Below, in pieces: positions 25,950-34,275 of a DNA stretch of 64,000 nt. Below the pieces are notes generated by a model. It worked only from the letters and a program-made list of their open reading frames with translations. It ran no database searches and was not told the DNA's origin. The DNA is from G025836975 sp040391135 (GTDB lineage: Bacteria > Pseudomonadota > Gammaproteobacteria > Burkholderiales > Burkholderiaceae_B). Made by a program: the position numbers and the translations under genes. Every line of letters starts with the position of its first letter. The first letter of the stretch is position 1. The DNA lies in NCBI GenBank assembly GCA_040391135.1, contig JBEBYL010000009.1, forward strand, positions 62,001-126,000, written 5' to 3'.

Positions 25950-26765
25950 TTATTTCCCTCCGAACAGGCGCTTGAACAGACCTGGTTTTTCGTAATCGAC
26001 GAAGCGCAGCGGCTTTTCCTCGCCCAGGTAGCGCGCTACCACGTCCTGGTAGGCCAGGGCGACGTCGCTGTCGCGCAGATGGATGGCGGGAATGCCCTGG
26101 TTCGAGGCCTGCAGCACGGATTCGGATTCGGGAACGACGCCGATCAGCTTGATGCGCAGTATGTCCTCGATGTCTTTGAGCGAAAGCATTTCACCCTCGG
26201 CGACACGTTTGGGGTTGTAGCGGGTCAGCAGCAGGTATTCCTTGATGGGCTCTTCGCCTTTTTCGGCGCGCCGGGACTTGGCCGAGAGAATGCCCAGGAT
26301 GCGATCGGAGTCGCGCACCGAGGAGACTTCGGGGTTGGTCACGACCAGCGCGTCATCGGCGAAGTACGAAGCCATGAGCGCGCCCGTCTCGATCCCGGCG
26401 GGCGAATCGCAGACGATATATTCGAAGCCCATGTCGGCCAGGTCTTTCAGCGCCTTTTCCACGCCTTCGCGGGTCAGGGCGTCTTTGTCGCGCGTCTGGG
26501 AGGCGGGCAGGATAAACAGGTTTTCAAGCTGCTTGTCGCGGATCAGCGCCTGGTTCAGCGTGGCTTCACCCTGGATGACATTGACGAAATCATAGACCAC
26601 GCGGCGTTCACAGCCCATGATCAGGTCCAGGTTGCGCAAGCCGACGTCGAAATCGATAACCACGGTTTTATGGCCTTTCATCGCCAGCCCGGAGGAGAAG
26701 CTTGCACTGGTGGTCGTTTTGCCCACCCCGCCTTTGCCGGAAGTCACCACAACAATTCGCGCCAT
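25950..26765 (-). CDS. minD: septum-site-determining ATPase MinD
   Basis: A 271-residue deviant-Walker ATPase. ARIVVVTSGKGGVGKTTTSASFSSGLA is the deviant Walker A with its signature Lys, VIDFDVGLRNLDLIMG the switch I region and VCDSPAGIETGALM switch II. The C-terminal amphipathic membrane-targeting helix is LFKRLFGGK. It recruits MinC to the membrane and is released by MinE. It is the middle gene of minC-minD-minE. Confidence 0.97.
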   Translation of the reverse strand: MARIVVVTSGKGGVGKTTTSASFSSGLAMKGHKTVVIDFDVGLRNLDLIMGCERRVVYDFVNVIQGEATLNQALIRDKQLENLFILPASQTRDKDALTREGVEKALKDLADMGFEYIVCDSPAGIETGALMASYFADDALVVTNPEVSSVRDSDRILGILSAKSRRAEKGEEPIKEYLLLTRYNPKRVAEGEMLSLKDIEDILRIKLIGVVPESESVLQASNQGIPAIHLRDSDVALAYQDVVARYLGEEKPLRFVDYEKPGLFKRLFGGK

Positions 26766-26878
26766 GACGTTAGAATTCCTTTAGGTTTTTATAAATCACG
26801 TAATCGTAATGCAAAATTGCATCAAAACCGCCTAAGCCAACGCTAATTCGCGTGCTGCTTGGCAACAAAAAATATCCG

Positions 26879-27679
26879 TCACTGACCCAGAGGCGTCATG
26901 CGCAAGATGTCGCCGTCCAGGTGAACGATGGTGGGCTGATTGCGCAGCGACTTGTCCAATTGGGTCTCGATGACCCGGTATACGCCGGCAATGGCCAGCA
27001 GCTCGGGGTCCAGCTGCGTCGTGAAGATGCGCGCGTTGGCGTCCCCGCGGGCGCCGGCCATGGCTTTGCCGCGCAATGGGCCGTAAACATGGATATTGCC
27101 ATCCGCAATGACCTCGGCGCCCTGGCTGACCACGCCGATGACGATCAGATCGGTATTGCGGGCATAAATGCGTTGTCCCGAGCGCAGGGGGCGGGTGATC
27201 ACCATGGCGGCGGGAGGGATGTCGGCGGGCCCGGGCGCCGCCGGCTCTTCGGCCTTGGGCGCCGCGTCGGCGGAATCCGGGTTCGCGGCGGCGGGCGGTG
27301 CGACGACGGGCACTTCCTGGTCGGGAGCAGGCGTGCTGACAGGGCGCGGCACGGGATTGGCCAAATCGACGGATGCCAGCCCCTGCGCCTGGGCCGCCTT
27401 CAAGTTGGCGCCCTGGGCCACGACGCCGACCGGGTGCAGGCTGTGTCCGCGCAGCGCCTTTAGAAGGGCGGCCCAGTTTATGGCTTGCTCGATCTGGCTG
27501 GCATCGACGACCACCGGCTCGTTCTCGAAAAACGAGCCCGCGTCCTTCATGCGTTGCTGCAGCGCCGCGGTCAATTCGGCGGCGTCATGGCTATGCAGCA
27601 CGACACGCAGGGCATACAGCGTGGCGCTTTTGAAATCCAATGCCAACTGGCCTTTTCGGTTGGAGGAAGAGTCGCTCAC
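26879..27679 (-). CDS. minC: septum-site-determining protein MinC
   Basis: A 266-residue FtsZ inhibitor. The N-terminal domain spans about residues 10-110. It is followed by an unusually long Ala/Pro-rich linker (RPVSTPAPDQEVPVVAPPAA..., about 60 residues), then the right-handed beta-helix C-domain (VITRPLRSGQRIYARNTDLIVIGVVSQGAEVIADGNIHVYGPLRGKAMAGARGD...), which binds MinD and dimerises. The gene lies 50 bases downstream of glnS on the same strand, so read-through from glnS is possible. About 113 bases separate it from minD. Confidence 0.95.
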   Translation of the reverse strand: MSDSSSNRKGQLALDFKSATLYALRVVLHSHDAAELTAALQQRMKDAGSFFENEPVVVDASQIEQAINWAALLKALRGHSLHPVGVVAQGANLKAAQAQGLASVDLANPVPRPVSTPAPDQEVPVVAPPAAANPDSADAAPKAEEPAAPGPADIPPAAMVITRPLRSGQRIYARNTDLIVIGVVSQGAEVIADGNIHVYGPLRGKAMAGARGDANARIFTTQLDPELLAIAGVYRVIETQLDKSLRNQPTIVHLDGDILRMTPLGQ

Positions 27680-27729
27680 TTCGTTATCCGCTAATAAAAA
27701 ATTACAAATCCAGCGCCGAATGCGCTTTT

Positions 27730-29496
27730 TTATTTTTGCTGTGCCCAGGAATCTTTAAGAGTGATTGCGCGATTGATGATCGGCTTCTCAACGGTGGACT
27801 CTACGCGGTCGGCAACGAAATAGCCCAGGCGTTCGAATTGCCAGCGCATTTCGGGGGCGGCCTGCGCGCCCGGCTCCAGCCACGCCTGCACGGTGGTGCA
27901 GGAAGCAGGATTCAGGGCATCCAGAAAATTCTTGTCTCCGGCGTCGGGATGCGGGTCGGAAAAGAGGCGATCATACAGCCGAACTTCGGCGGGCACGGCA
28001 TGCGCCGCGCTGACCCAGGTGATGTTGCCCTTGACCTTGACCGAATCCGAGCCCGGCGTGCCGCTTTTCGTGTCGGGCAGGTATTCCGCATGGACTTCGG
28101 TGATAGTGCCGTCCGCATCCTTGACGCAGCCGGTGCAGCGGACGATATAGCCGTATTTGAGCCGCACGGTGTTGCCGGGGAAAAGCCGGAAATACTTCTT
28201 GGGCGGTTCTTCGCGGAAATCGTCGCGTTCGATCAGGAGTTCGCGCGCGAAGGGGAACTCGCGCATTCCGGCCTCCGGGTCATGCGGATTGCGCGGCGCG
28301 TGGCACAGTTCGGTCTGGCCTTCGGGGTAATTGGTGATGACCAGCTTGACGGGATCAAGCACCGCCACCAGGCGTTCGGCCTTGGGGTCCAAGTCGTCGC
28401 GCAGGGCTTGTTCCAGAATGCTGTAGTCGATGCGGGAGTCGGCCTTGGACACGCCCAGGCGCTCGCAGAACAGGCGTATGGAAGAGGGCGTGTAGCCACG
28501 GCGCCGCAGGCCCGCCAAAGTGGGCATGCGCGGATCGTCCCAGCCGTTTACATGGCCTTCACGCACCAATTCCAGCAATTTGCGCTTGCTGGTCACGACA
28601 TAGCTAAGATGCAGTCGCGCGAACTCATGCTGCCGGGGCAGGGGGCGGGCCAATTGCCCCAGGTCGGCCAACTGGTTCAGTATCCAATCGTAGAAAGGAC
28701 GCTGGTCTTCGAACTCCAGCGTGCAGATGCTGTGGGTGATGCCTTCCAGCGCGTCCTCCACGGGATGCGCCCAGGAATACATGGGGTAGATGCACCAATC
28801 CGTGCCCGTGCGGTGGTGGGCCACATGGCGGATGCGGTACATCACCGGGTCGCGCAGGTTGATATTGGGCGAACTCATGTCGATTTTGGCGCGCAGCGCC
28901 ATGCTGCCGTCCGGATGCTTGCCGTCGCGCATTTCGCGCAGCAAGGTCAGGGATTCCTGCACGGGCCTGTCGCGCCAGGGCGAATTCGTGCCTTTTTCCG
29001 TCAGGGTGCCGCGCGTGGCACGCATCTGATCGGCGTTTTGCTCGTCGACATAAGCCAGTCCGGCTTGCACCAGGGCCTCGGCGAATTGATACATATAGCC
29101 GAAATAGTCGCTGGCAAAGTAGCCGTTATGCTCTTCCTGGTAATTCCAGTCGAAGCCCAGCCATTTCACCATATCGATGATGGCGTGGACGTATTCGTCC
29201 TCTTCCTTTTCAGGATTGGTGTCGTCGAACCGCAGGTGGCAGGCGCCCTGGTAATCCCGCGCCAAGCCGAAGTTCAGGCATATGCTCTTGGCATGGCCGA
29301 TATGCAGGTAGCCGTTGGGCTCGGGCGGAAAGCGGGTGCGGATGCGGGCGGGGTCGATTTCGCCCTGCAGCTGCACCGAGGCCGGCCCCGGCTTGCCCGC
29401 CCAGCGCTTGTCCGCATAGCGGCCTTGCTCCAGGTCGTTATCGATAATAGTGCGCAGGAAATTGGATACAGGAGCGGTCACGGGTACAGAAGTCAT
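27730..29496 (-). CDS. glnS: glutaminyl-tRNA synthetase
   Basis: A 588-residue class I synthetase. PNGYLHIGHAKSICLNF is the HIGH motif and VTSKRKLLELV the KMSKS-equivalent. The C-terminal anticodon-binding beta-barrels end in an ITLKDSWAQ-like tail. The ATG at 29496 (MTSVPVTAPVSNFLRTII) is preferred to 29553, since the extra residues read through the divergent promoter of the CydA-like gene. It charges tRNA-Gln directly, so the organism need not use the Glu-tRNA-Gln amidation route. Confidence 0.97.
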   Translation of the reverse strand: MTSVPVTAPVSNFLRTIIDNDLEQGRYADKRWAGKPGPASVQLQGEIDPARIRTRFPPEPNGYLHIGHAKSICLNFGLARDYQGACHLRFDDTNPEKEEDEYVHAIIDMVKWLGFDWNYQEEHNGYFASDYFGYMYQFAEALVQAGLAYVDEQNADQMRATRGTLTEKGTNSPWRDRPVQESLTLLREMRDGKHPDGSMALRAKIDMSSPNINLRDPVMYRIRHVAHHRTGTDWCIYPMYSWAHPVEDALEGITHSICTLEFEDQRPFYDWILNQLADLGQLARPLPRQHEFARLHLSYVVTSKRKLLELVREGHVNGWDDPRMPTLAGLRRRGYTPSSIRLFCERLGVSKADSRIDYSILEQALRDDLDPKAERLVAVLDPVKLVITNYPEGQTELCHAPRNPHDPEAGMREFPFARELLIERDDFREEPPKKYFRLFPGNTVRLKYGYIVRCTGCVKDADGTITEVHAEYLPDTKSGTPGSDSVKVKGNITWVSAAHAVPAEVRLYDRLFSDPHPDAGDKNFLDALNPASCTTVQAWLEPGAQAAPEMRWQFERLGYFVADRVESTVEKPIINRAITLKDSWAQQK

Positions 29497-29607
29497 ACGG
29501 GATAAGCAGGGAATTGTCGAGCGAAGTAAGCATTTTGCCACGTTCAGCGCCATTTGCCCGTCTCGCGGGTTTACAAATGGCGAACTGGCTCTAAACTAGC
29601 GCTCATT

Positions 29608-30948
29608 ATGACCTACTCGACACTGTGGCTGACGCAGATCCAGTTCTTTTCCAGCCTGGGATTCATGTTGCTGTTTCTTGTCATCGAGCTGGGCCTGGCC
29701 TGGATTCTGCTGTATTTCAAGCTGCGCTCGTTCGGGCGGGATCATGCTGCATGGACCGCGGCATACCGCTTCTGGGTGCGGGTTTTTGCGCTGGCCTTCA
29801 TCCTGAGCTTCGCCTCCAGCCTGCCCGTGCTGATACAGTTCGGCAGCCTTTGGCCCAAGCTCATGGACAAGATCGGCAATGTTGCCGGCCCCTTGCTGGC
29901 CGCCGGAATACTTTCCGCCTTTATTTTCAAGTCCTGCTTCCTGGGGGCCATGCTGTTTGGACAAAGGCATGTATCCGAAAAAGCCCATGCCCTTATAGTC
30001 TTCATGGTGGCGCTGGGGGTGGCCGTATCGTCCTTTTGGCTGATCGTCCTGCTTTCCTGGATGCATACTCCCGCTGGAACGGTCCTGGTCGATGCCCGCT
30101 ACCAAGTCATCGCCTGGTCCGGTGTGTTGTTCAACCCGGCGCTTCCCTGGTATGCGGGATTGTTCGTGCTGGTCAGCGCTTTGACGGTGGCCTTCCTTAT
30201 GCTGGGGGTCGTGACGGCGCAAACCTTGCGCCGCCCTATCGATGAAAGCGGCAGGCTGGTATTCAAGACGGCAATCTGGATCGCCGCGGCCGGCATCCTG
30301 CTGCAGGGCGTCATGGTGGCCGGAACGGGCAGCATGACGGCGCAGTACCAGCCGGCCAAGGCGGCGGCCACGGCGGCCTATTGGCGCAGCGGTGAACAGC
30401 CCGACCTTGTGTTGTTCGCCTGGCCGGATGCGGCCCGCGCCGAAAACCGCGCCGCCTGGCTATGGCGCCATGCCGGCGATGCATGGCTGGGACGGGATGC
30501 CAAGGGCACATTGCGCGGCCTGGACCAGTTCGCGGGGATGTCGCCGCCCGTGGCGCTGACTTTCTGGTCCTTCAGGCTGGCGGCGGCGGCCGGCCTGTGC
30601 ATGGCCCTGGTCGCCTGGCTGACCCTGTGGCGCGCGCGGCGCATCCATTACGATCCGGGCGCCTTGTCGACGGTTTGGCGGCATGTGCTTGTGGGCATGA
30701 CGTTCTCGGGCTGGGTCATGCTGCTGGCCGGCCTGGCCTATGTGCTGCTGGGGGCCTTCCCCTATGCGGTCAACGGCACTGTAACGCTCAGCGAGATAGC
30801 GGGCGATACGGCATTCGATGTATTGCTGGGCGGCTACCTGGCCTATATGGTTTTTTATCTTTTGTTCTTGGCCGGATTCTTCCAGATGCTGCGGCATATT
30901 GCCCGCTACGGCGTCGTGCCGATAGCCAGAAGACGGGGGCGGGCATGA
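29608..30948 (+). CDS. CydA-like membrane protein lacking all canonical haem ligands
   Basis: A 446-residue protein with the nine-helix CydA layout and near-identical numbering to E. coli CydA in the N-terminal half. Reading against E. coli: H19 becomes M20, E99 G100, E107 K108, H186 L185, M393 A325 and E445 L373. GRQPW becomes GAFPY. In the Q-loop K252 is kept (K251) but E257 is A256. R391 is kept as R323. No haem b558, b595 or d ligand survives, although NP-turn, QFG and VALG segments make the homology clear. It is probably not an oxygen reductase. The start at 29608 follows the divergent glnS promoter. It overlaps the cydB-like gene (ATGA). Confidence 0.82.
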   Translation: MTYSTLWLTQIQFFSSLGFMLLFLVIELGLAWILLYFKLRSFGRDHAAWTAAYRFWVRVFALAFILSFASSLPVLIQFGSLWPKLMDKIGNVAGPLLAAGILSAFIFKSCFLGAMLFGQRHVSEKAHALIVFMVALGVAVSSFWLIVLLSWMHTPAGTVLVDARYQVIAWSGVLFNPALPWYAGLFVLVSALTVAFLMLGVVTAQTLRRPIDESGRLVFKTAIWIAAAGILLQGVMVAGTGSMTAQYQPAKAAATAAYWRSGEQPDLVLFAWPDAARAENRAAWLWRHAGDAWLGRDAKGTLRGLDQFAGMSPPVALTFWSFRLAAAAGLCMALVAWLTLWRARRIHYDPGALSTVWRHVLVGMTFSGWVMLLAGLAYVLLGAFPYAVNGTVTLSEIAGDTAFDVLLGGYLAYMVFYLLFLAGFFQMLRHIARYGVVPIARRRGRA

Positions 30949-31994
30949 TCGATTCGCTGGCGGTCGCGCTGGGGCTGGGCGCCCAGGACCCTTCCTTCTG
31001 GATGCCCCTGATCTTCATGGGCCTGTTCTTCGCCATCATCGTTGCCGGCACGGTGCTCGACGGCTTCGACGTCGGCGTTGGCTGCCTGGCTTTATTCGCA
31101 CCGGCGGACTTGCGTCCGCGCATGCTGTCGCTGCTGAGCCCCTGGCGGGATGCCAACGAGTTCTGGCTGTTCCTGGGCCTGGGGCTTTTCGTCGCCGCCT
31201 TCCCCAATGCCTGGGGCAGCGTCATGGGGGAACTCTACCTACCGCTGTGCGTACTGGCCCTGGGCGTCCTGTTGCGCTCGGTATCGTTCGAAATGCGCTT
31301 GCGCGCGCCGCAGGAATTGCAGTCCCGGTGGCTGCTGGGCTTCGCTTTCGGTTCGCTGCTTACCGCGCTGGCGCACGGCTTCCTGCTGGCTCAAGTGGTG
31401 GTGTCGTACCAGACCCAATCGGGCTATTTGTGGTTTTCCGTATTCATCGGCCTGTGCGCCATCGCCGCCTACTGCCTGCTGGGCGCGGCCTGGCTGATCA
31501 TGCGCGTGGCGGGCGAACTCAGGGCGCGCGCCGTCATGTGGGGACGCCGGGCGGTTCGCTGGTCGGCGGCCGGAGCCGTCGGCGTGTCGGTCGTGCTGGC
31601 CTTCGCCAACACCGGCGTCTTCCTTAAATGGAGCGATGGCCCGCATTGGCCGGTGGTGGTCGCCTTGTGGGGATTCCTGCTGATCTGCTTCGTTTCGATC
31701 GAAATGTGCTTGCAGCGCATGATCAACAGCAGCTATCGGACGACGGCGCTGCCGTTCGCGATGACGCTGCTTATTTTCCTGGCGGTGCTGGGAGGACTGG
31801 GTTACAGCTTTTTCCCCTATCTGGTCCTGGACGACATCACCATTTGGGATGCCGCCGCATCGGTCGATTCATTGCGGCTGATTCTGGCGGGCACCGTCAT
31901 TGCCTTGCCCGTGGCGCTGATCTTCAATATATGGGTGTATTGGCGCATGTTTGGCTTGTCGATAGCGCCGACGCCGCCTGAATTCGACGGCTAG
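30945..31994 (+). CDS. CydB-like subunit (cytochrome bd subunit II family)
   Basis: A 349-residue polytopic protein overlapping its CydA-like partner by four bases (ATGA). CydB landmarks are kept: LDGFDVGVGCLALF near the N-terminus, PWRDANEFWLFLG with the Asp equivalent to D58, RSVSFEMR with the conserved Arg, IWDAAAS and the VYWRMFG C-terminus. CydB holds no haem even in normal oxidases, so its conservation does not restore activity. It should still form a heterodimer with the altered CydA. No CydX-like peptide was found downstream. The stop overlaps that of the convergent kinase gene (CTAG). Confidence 0.85.
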   Translation: MIDSLAVALGLGAQDPSFWMPLIFMGLFFAIIVAGTVLDGFDVGVGCLALFAPADLRPRMLSLLSPWRDANEFWLFLGLGLFVAAFPNAWGSVMGELYLPLCVLALGVLLRSVSFEMRLRAPQELQSRWLLGFAFGSLLTALAHGFLLAQVVVSYQTQSGYLWFSVFIGLCAIAAYCLLGAAWLIMRVAGELRARAVMWGRRAVRWSAAGAVGVSVVLAFANTGVFLKWSDGPHWPVVVALWGFLLICFVSIEMCLQRMINSSYRTTALPFAMTLLIFLAVLGGLGYSFFPYLVLDDITIWDAAASVDSLRLILAGTVIALPVALIFNIWVYWRMFGLSIAPTPPEFDG

Positions 31995-33451
31995 GAGCGG
32001 GCGCGGGGGCCAGCGCCCGTCAAGCCTTCCCTGCGGAGCGGCGTGTCGGTCTCCGCCGCCTTCAGCGGCAGGCGCACCCGCACGGCCAGCCCTCCGCCGA
32101 TTGCTTCGTCCAGTTCCAGGCTGCCCCCGTGGGCGCGGGCAATGGCATCGGCCAGGGCCAGGCCCAGCCCCACCGAACCGGTACGCGTACGCGCGTCGTC
32201 CAGGCGGGAAAAGGGCCGCAAGGCCTCGGCGCGCCGTTCCGCGCTGATGCCGGGGCCGTGGTCGGCCACGGTGATGATGGCCATCGCCGGCTCGGCCTCC
32301 AGCGTGATTTCGACCGGCGGCGCCGCGTGATTGAGCGCATTGGTGATCAGGTTGTCCAGCAAGCGGCCCAAGGCGACTTTATCGGCTTTCAGGTACAGGG
32401 GCCGGCCGCTCAGGTCTGCAAGCTTTACCGGGCTGCCCGCGCTTTCCCAGGCCGAAATCTGTTCTTCCAGCCAGACGCCCAGCTCCAATGGCGAAAACTG
32501 ATAAGAGCCGGGATCGGAGCCCCGGACGAAACCGATGAATTGATTCACCATGCGCTGCATGTCCTGCACGTCCTTGCGCATCCCTTCCTGGAAAGTGGGA
32601 TCGTCGACCATTTCGATGCGCAGCCACATGCGCGACAAAGGCCCTTTCAGGTCGTGAGGCAGGCCGGCCAGCAAGGTGCGCTGGACCGCGCTGGATTCAG
32701 CCAGCGTGTCCAGCATGGCATTGAAGCGTTCGCCAAGCAGGCGGGTTTCGCTGGGTCCCGATGGCACGACACGTTGCGGCTGTCCGGCCGCCAACTGGTC
32801 GGCCGCCTTGGCCAGCCGCGTCAGGGGCCGGGTGATATGCCATGAAAATGCCGCGGCAAGCAGCAGGAACAGGCCCATGCCCGTCAGCCACACCAGTATC
32901 ATGGGCGTGGCCACCGGCGGTGCGATGCGGTCCAGCGGAATGACCAGCCATTCGCGATTGGCACGGGCGTTTTCCAGGTCGGAGTCGGGCAGCAGCGAGA
33001 TATAAAGCTTGGGTTCGGGACCGCGCGACAGGGCCACGCGCGTTCCATCGCTCAAGCGCATGTTCAGCGCCTTGACGAAGCCCCTAAGGTTGTTCCGTAT
33101 GTCGCCGCTAGGCGGCGGGGGCGGCGGGTGTCGATGCGCGCGCTGTATTCTGGCCTGTCCGGGTTTGCCTTCCAGGCTGGCATCGGAGGGCAGGCTGCGC
33201 GACCACAGATGCCATTCGTTCTGGGACGCTCCGCGCACGAAATCGGCACGCTCGTCGGAAGGAATTTCCGCCAGCGACGCGCGCAGGGTGCGTATGGTCG
33301 TGGCCGTGAATTCGACGGCGACCTCTTCGGTGAATTTCTTTCGGTAATAGGAAAGCGAGGCGAAGGTGGCGGCCTGCACCAGCAGGATGGTGCCCAGCGT
33401 GAAAAGCAGCAGGCGGGCGCGCAGCGAGCGGGGCAGCAATGAACGAAACAT
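31991..33451 (-). CDS. membrane sensor histidine kinase
   Basis: A 486-residue HAMP-type kinase. Residues 1-30 and about 185-210 are the two membrane helices around a periplasmic sensor domain, which carries a striking HRHPPPPPPSGDI segment. HAMP follows (ITRPLTRLAKAADQLAAGQ). The phospho-acceptor box is LAGLPHDLKGPLSRM, and the ATPase has DNLITNALNHA (N), ADHGPGIS (G1) and GSVGLGLALADAIARAHGG (G2). It resembles the EnvZ/RstB group. The regulator gene is 13 bases upstream. The long frame to 33601 is rejected because it overlaps the regulator. Confidence 0.92.
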   Translation of the reverse strand: MFRSLLPRSLRARLLLFTLGTILLVQAATFASLSYYRKKFTEEVAVEFTATTIRTLRASLAEIPSDERADFVRGASQNEWHLWSRSLPSDASLEGKPGQARIQRAHRHPPPPPPSGDIRNNLRGFVKALNMRLSDGTRVALSRGPEPKLYISLLPDSDLENARANREWLVIPLDRIAPPVATPMILVWLTGMGLFLLLAAAFSWHITRPLTRLAKAADQLAAGQPQRVVPSGPSETRLLGERFNAMLDTLAESSAVQRTLLAGLPHDLKGPLSRMWLRIEMVDDPTFQEGMRKDVQDMQRMVNQFIGFVRGSDPGSYQFSPLELGVWLEEQISAWESAGSPVKLADLSGRPLYLKADKVALGRLLDNLITNALNHAAPPVEITLEAEPAMAIITVADHGPGISAERRAEALRPFSRLDDARTRTGSVGLGLALADAIARAHGGSLELDEAIGGGLAVRVRLPLKAAETDTPLRREGLTGAGPRARS

Positions 33452-33464
33452 GAGGGGGCGTGCC

Positions 33465-34166
33465 CTAGGGCGAGAAGCGATAGCCCACGCCCCATACGGT
33501 TTGTATCCAGCGCGGTTGTTTGGGATCGTCCTCGATGGCGCGGCGCAGCCGCAGGATGGCGATATCGATGGCGCGGTCGTTGCGCTCGCCCTCGTCGTCA
33601 TCGCGCGCCAACGCGAGCAGCCGGTCTCTGGACAAAGGCTTTCCGGGGTTGCTGACCAGCGCTTCCAGCAAGTTCACCTCGCCGCCGGTCAGCCGGATGA
33701 TTTCCTTGTCTTTGGCAAGCTGGCGCGTGACAGGGTCGAAAACGAAAGGCCCGAATGAAACCGGCTTGTCCTTGTTCAGGGCCGACGCGCCTTTCTTGCG
33801 GCGCAATACGGCTTCGATGCGCGCCAACAGCTCGCGCGGGTCGAAAGGCTTGCCCAGATAATCGTCGGCGCCCGCTTCCAGGCCTATGACGCGGTCCACG
33901 GTCTCGTCCCGCGCAGTCAGTAAAATAACGGGAATGTCTTCGCCTTGCTGGCGCAGGCGGCGGCAGGCCTCGGCGCCGTCGCCGTCGGGCATCATGCGAT
34001 CGAGTACGATCAGATCCGGCGAATACCGCTGGATTCGCGTCGCCAGATCGCTGGCATCGGGGGCCAGCAAGGTATCGTATTGGTGGCGGTTAAGATAGTC
34101 GGCCAGCAGATGGCGCAGGGCGGGATCGTCGTCGACAACCAGTACTTTTACTAGAGGGGTTTCCAT
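33465..34166 (-). CDS. OmpR-family response regulator
   Basis: A 233-residue regulator. The receiver has the acidic pocket VVDDDP, phospho-acceptor DLIVLDRMMPDGDG and the LLTARD and GKPFDPREL switch residues. The C-terminal winged helix (LTGGEVNLLEALVSNPGKPLSRDRLLALAR...RAIDIAILRLRRAIEDDP...IQTVWGVGYRF) is of OmpR type. It forms one operon with the kinase. The pair lies between cydAB-like genes and a CLC gene and could control either; the binding site is not readable. Confidence 0.95.
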   Translation of the reverse strand: METPLVKVLVVDDDPALRHLLADYLNRHQYDTLLAPDASDLATRIQRYSPDLIVLDRMMPDGDGAEACRRLRQQGEDIPVILLTARDETVDRVIGLEAGADDYLGKPFDPRELLARIEAVLRRKKGASALNKDKPVSFGPFVFDPVTRQLAKDKEIIRLTGGEVNLLEALVSNPGKPLSRDRLLALARDDDEGERNDRAIDIAILRLRRAIEDDPKQPRWIQTVWGVGYRFSP

Positions 34167-34275
34167 AGGGTGCCAGTTTGCCCGCTGGCATGGCGGCTGG
34201 CAAGCGCCTGGAAATGGATTGAAACGGATATGAGGCTTGCGCTATGGTTCACGATACACCCCATACAGGATATGC

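Noticed and set aside
27640..29505. 621-residue open frame antisense to glnS
   Set aside because: The complementary strand encodes an unmistakable GlnRS with HIGH and KMSKS-type motifs. The antisense protein has no recognisable features.
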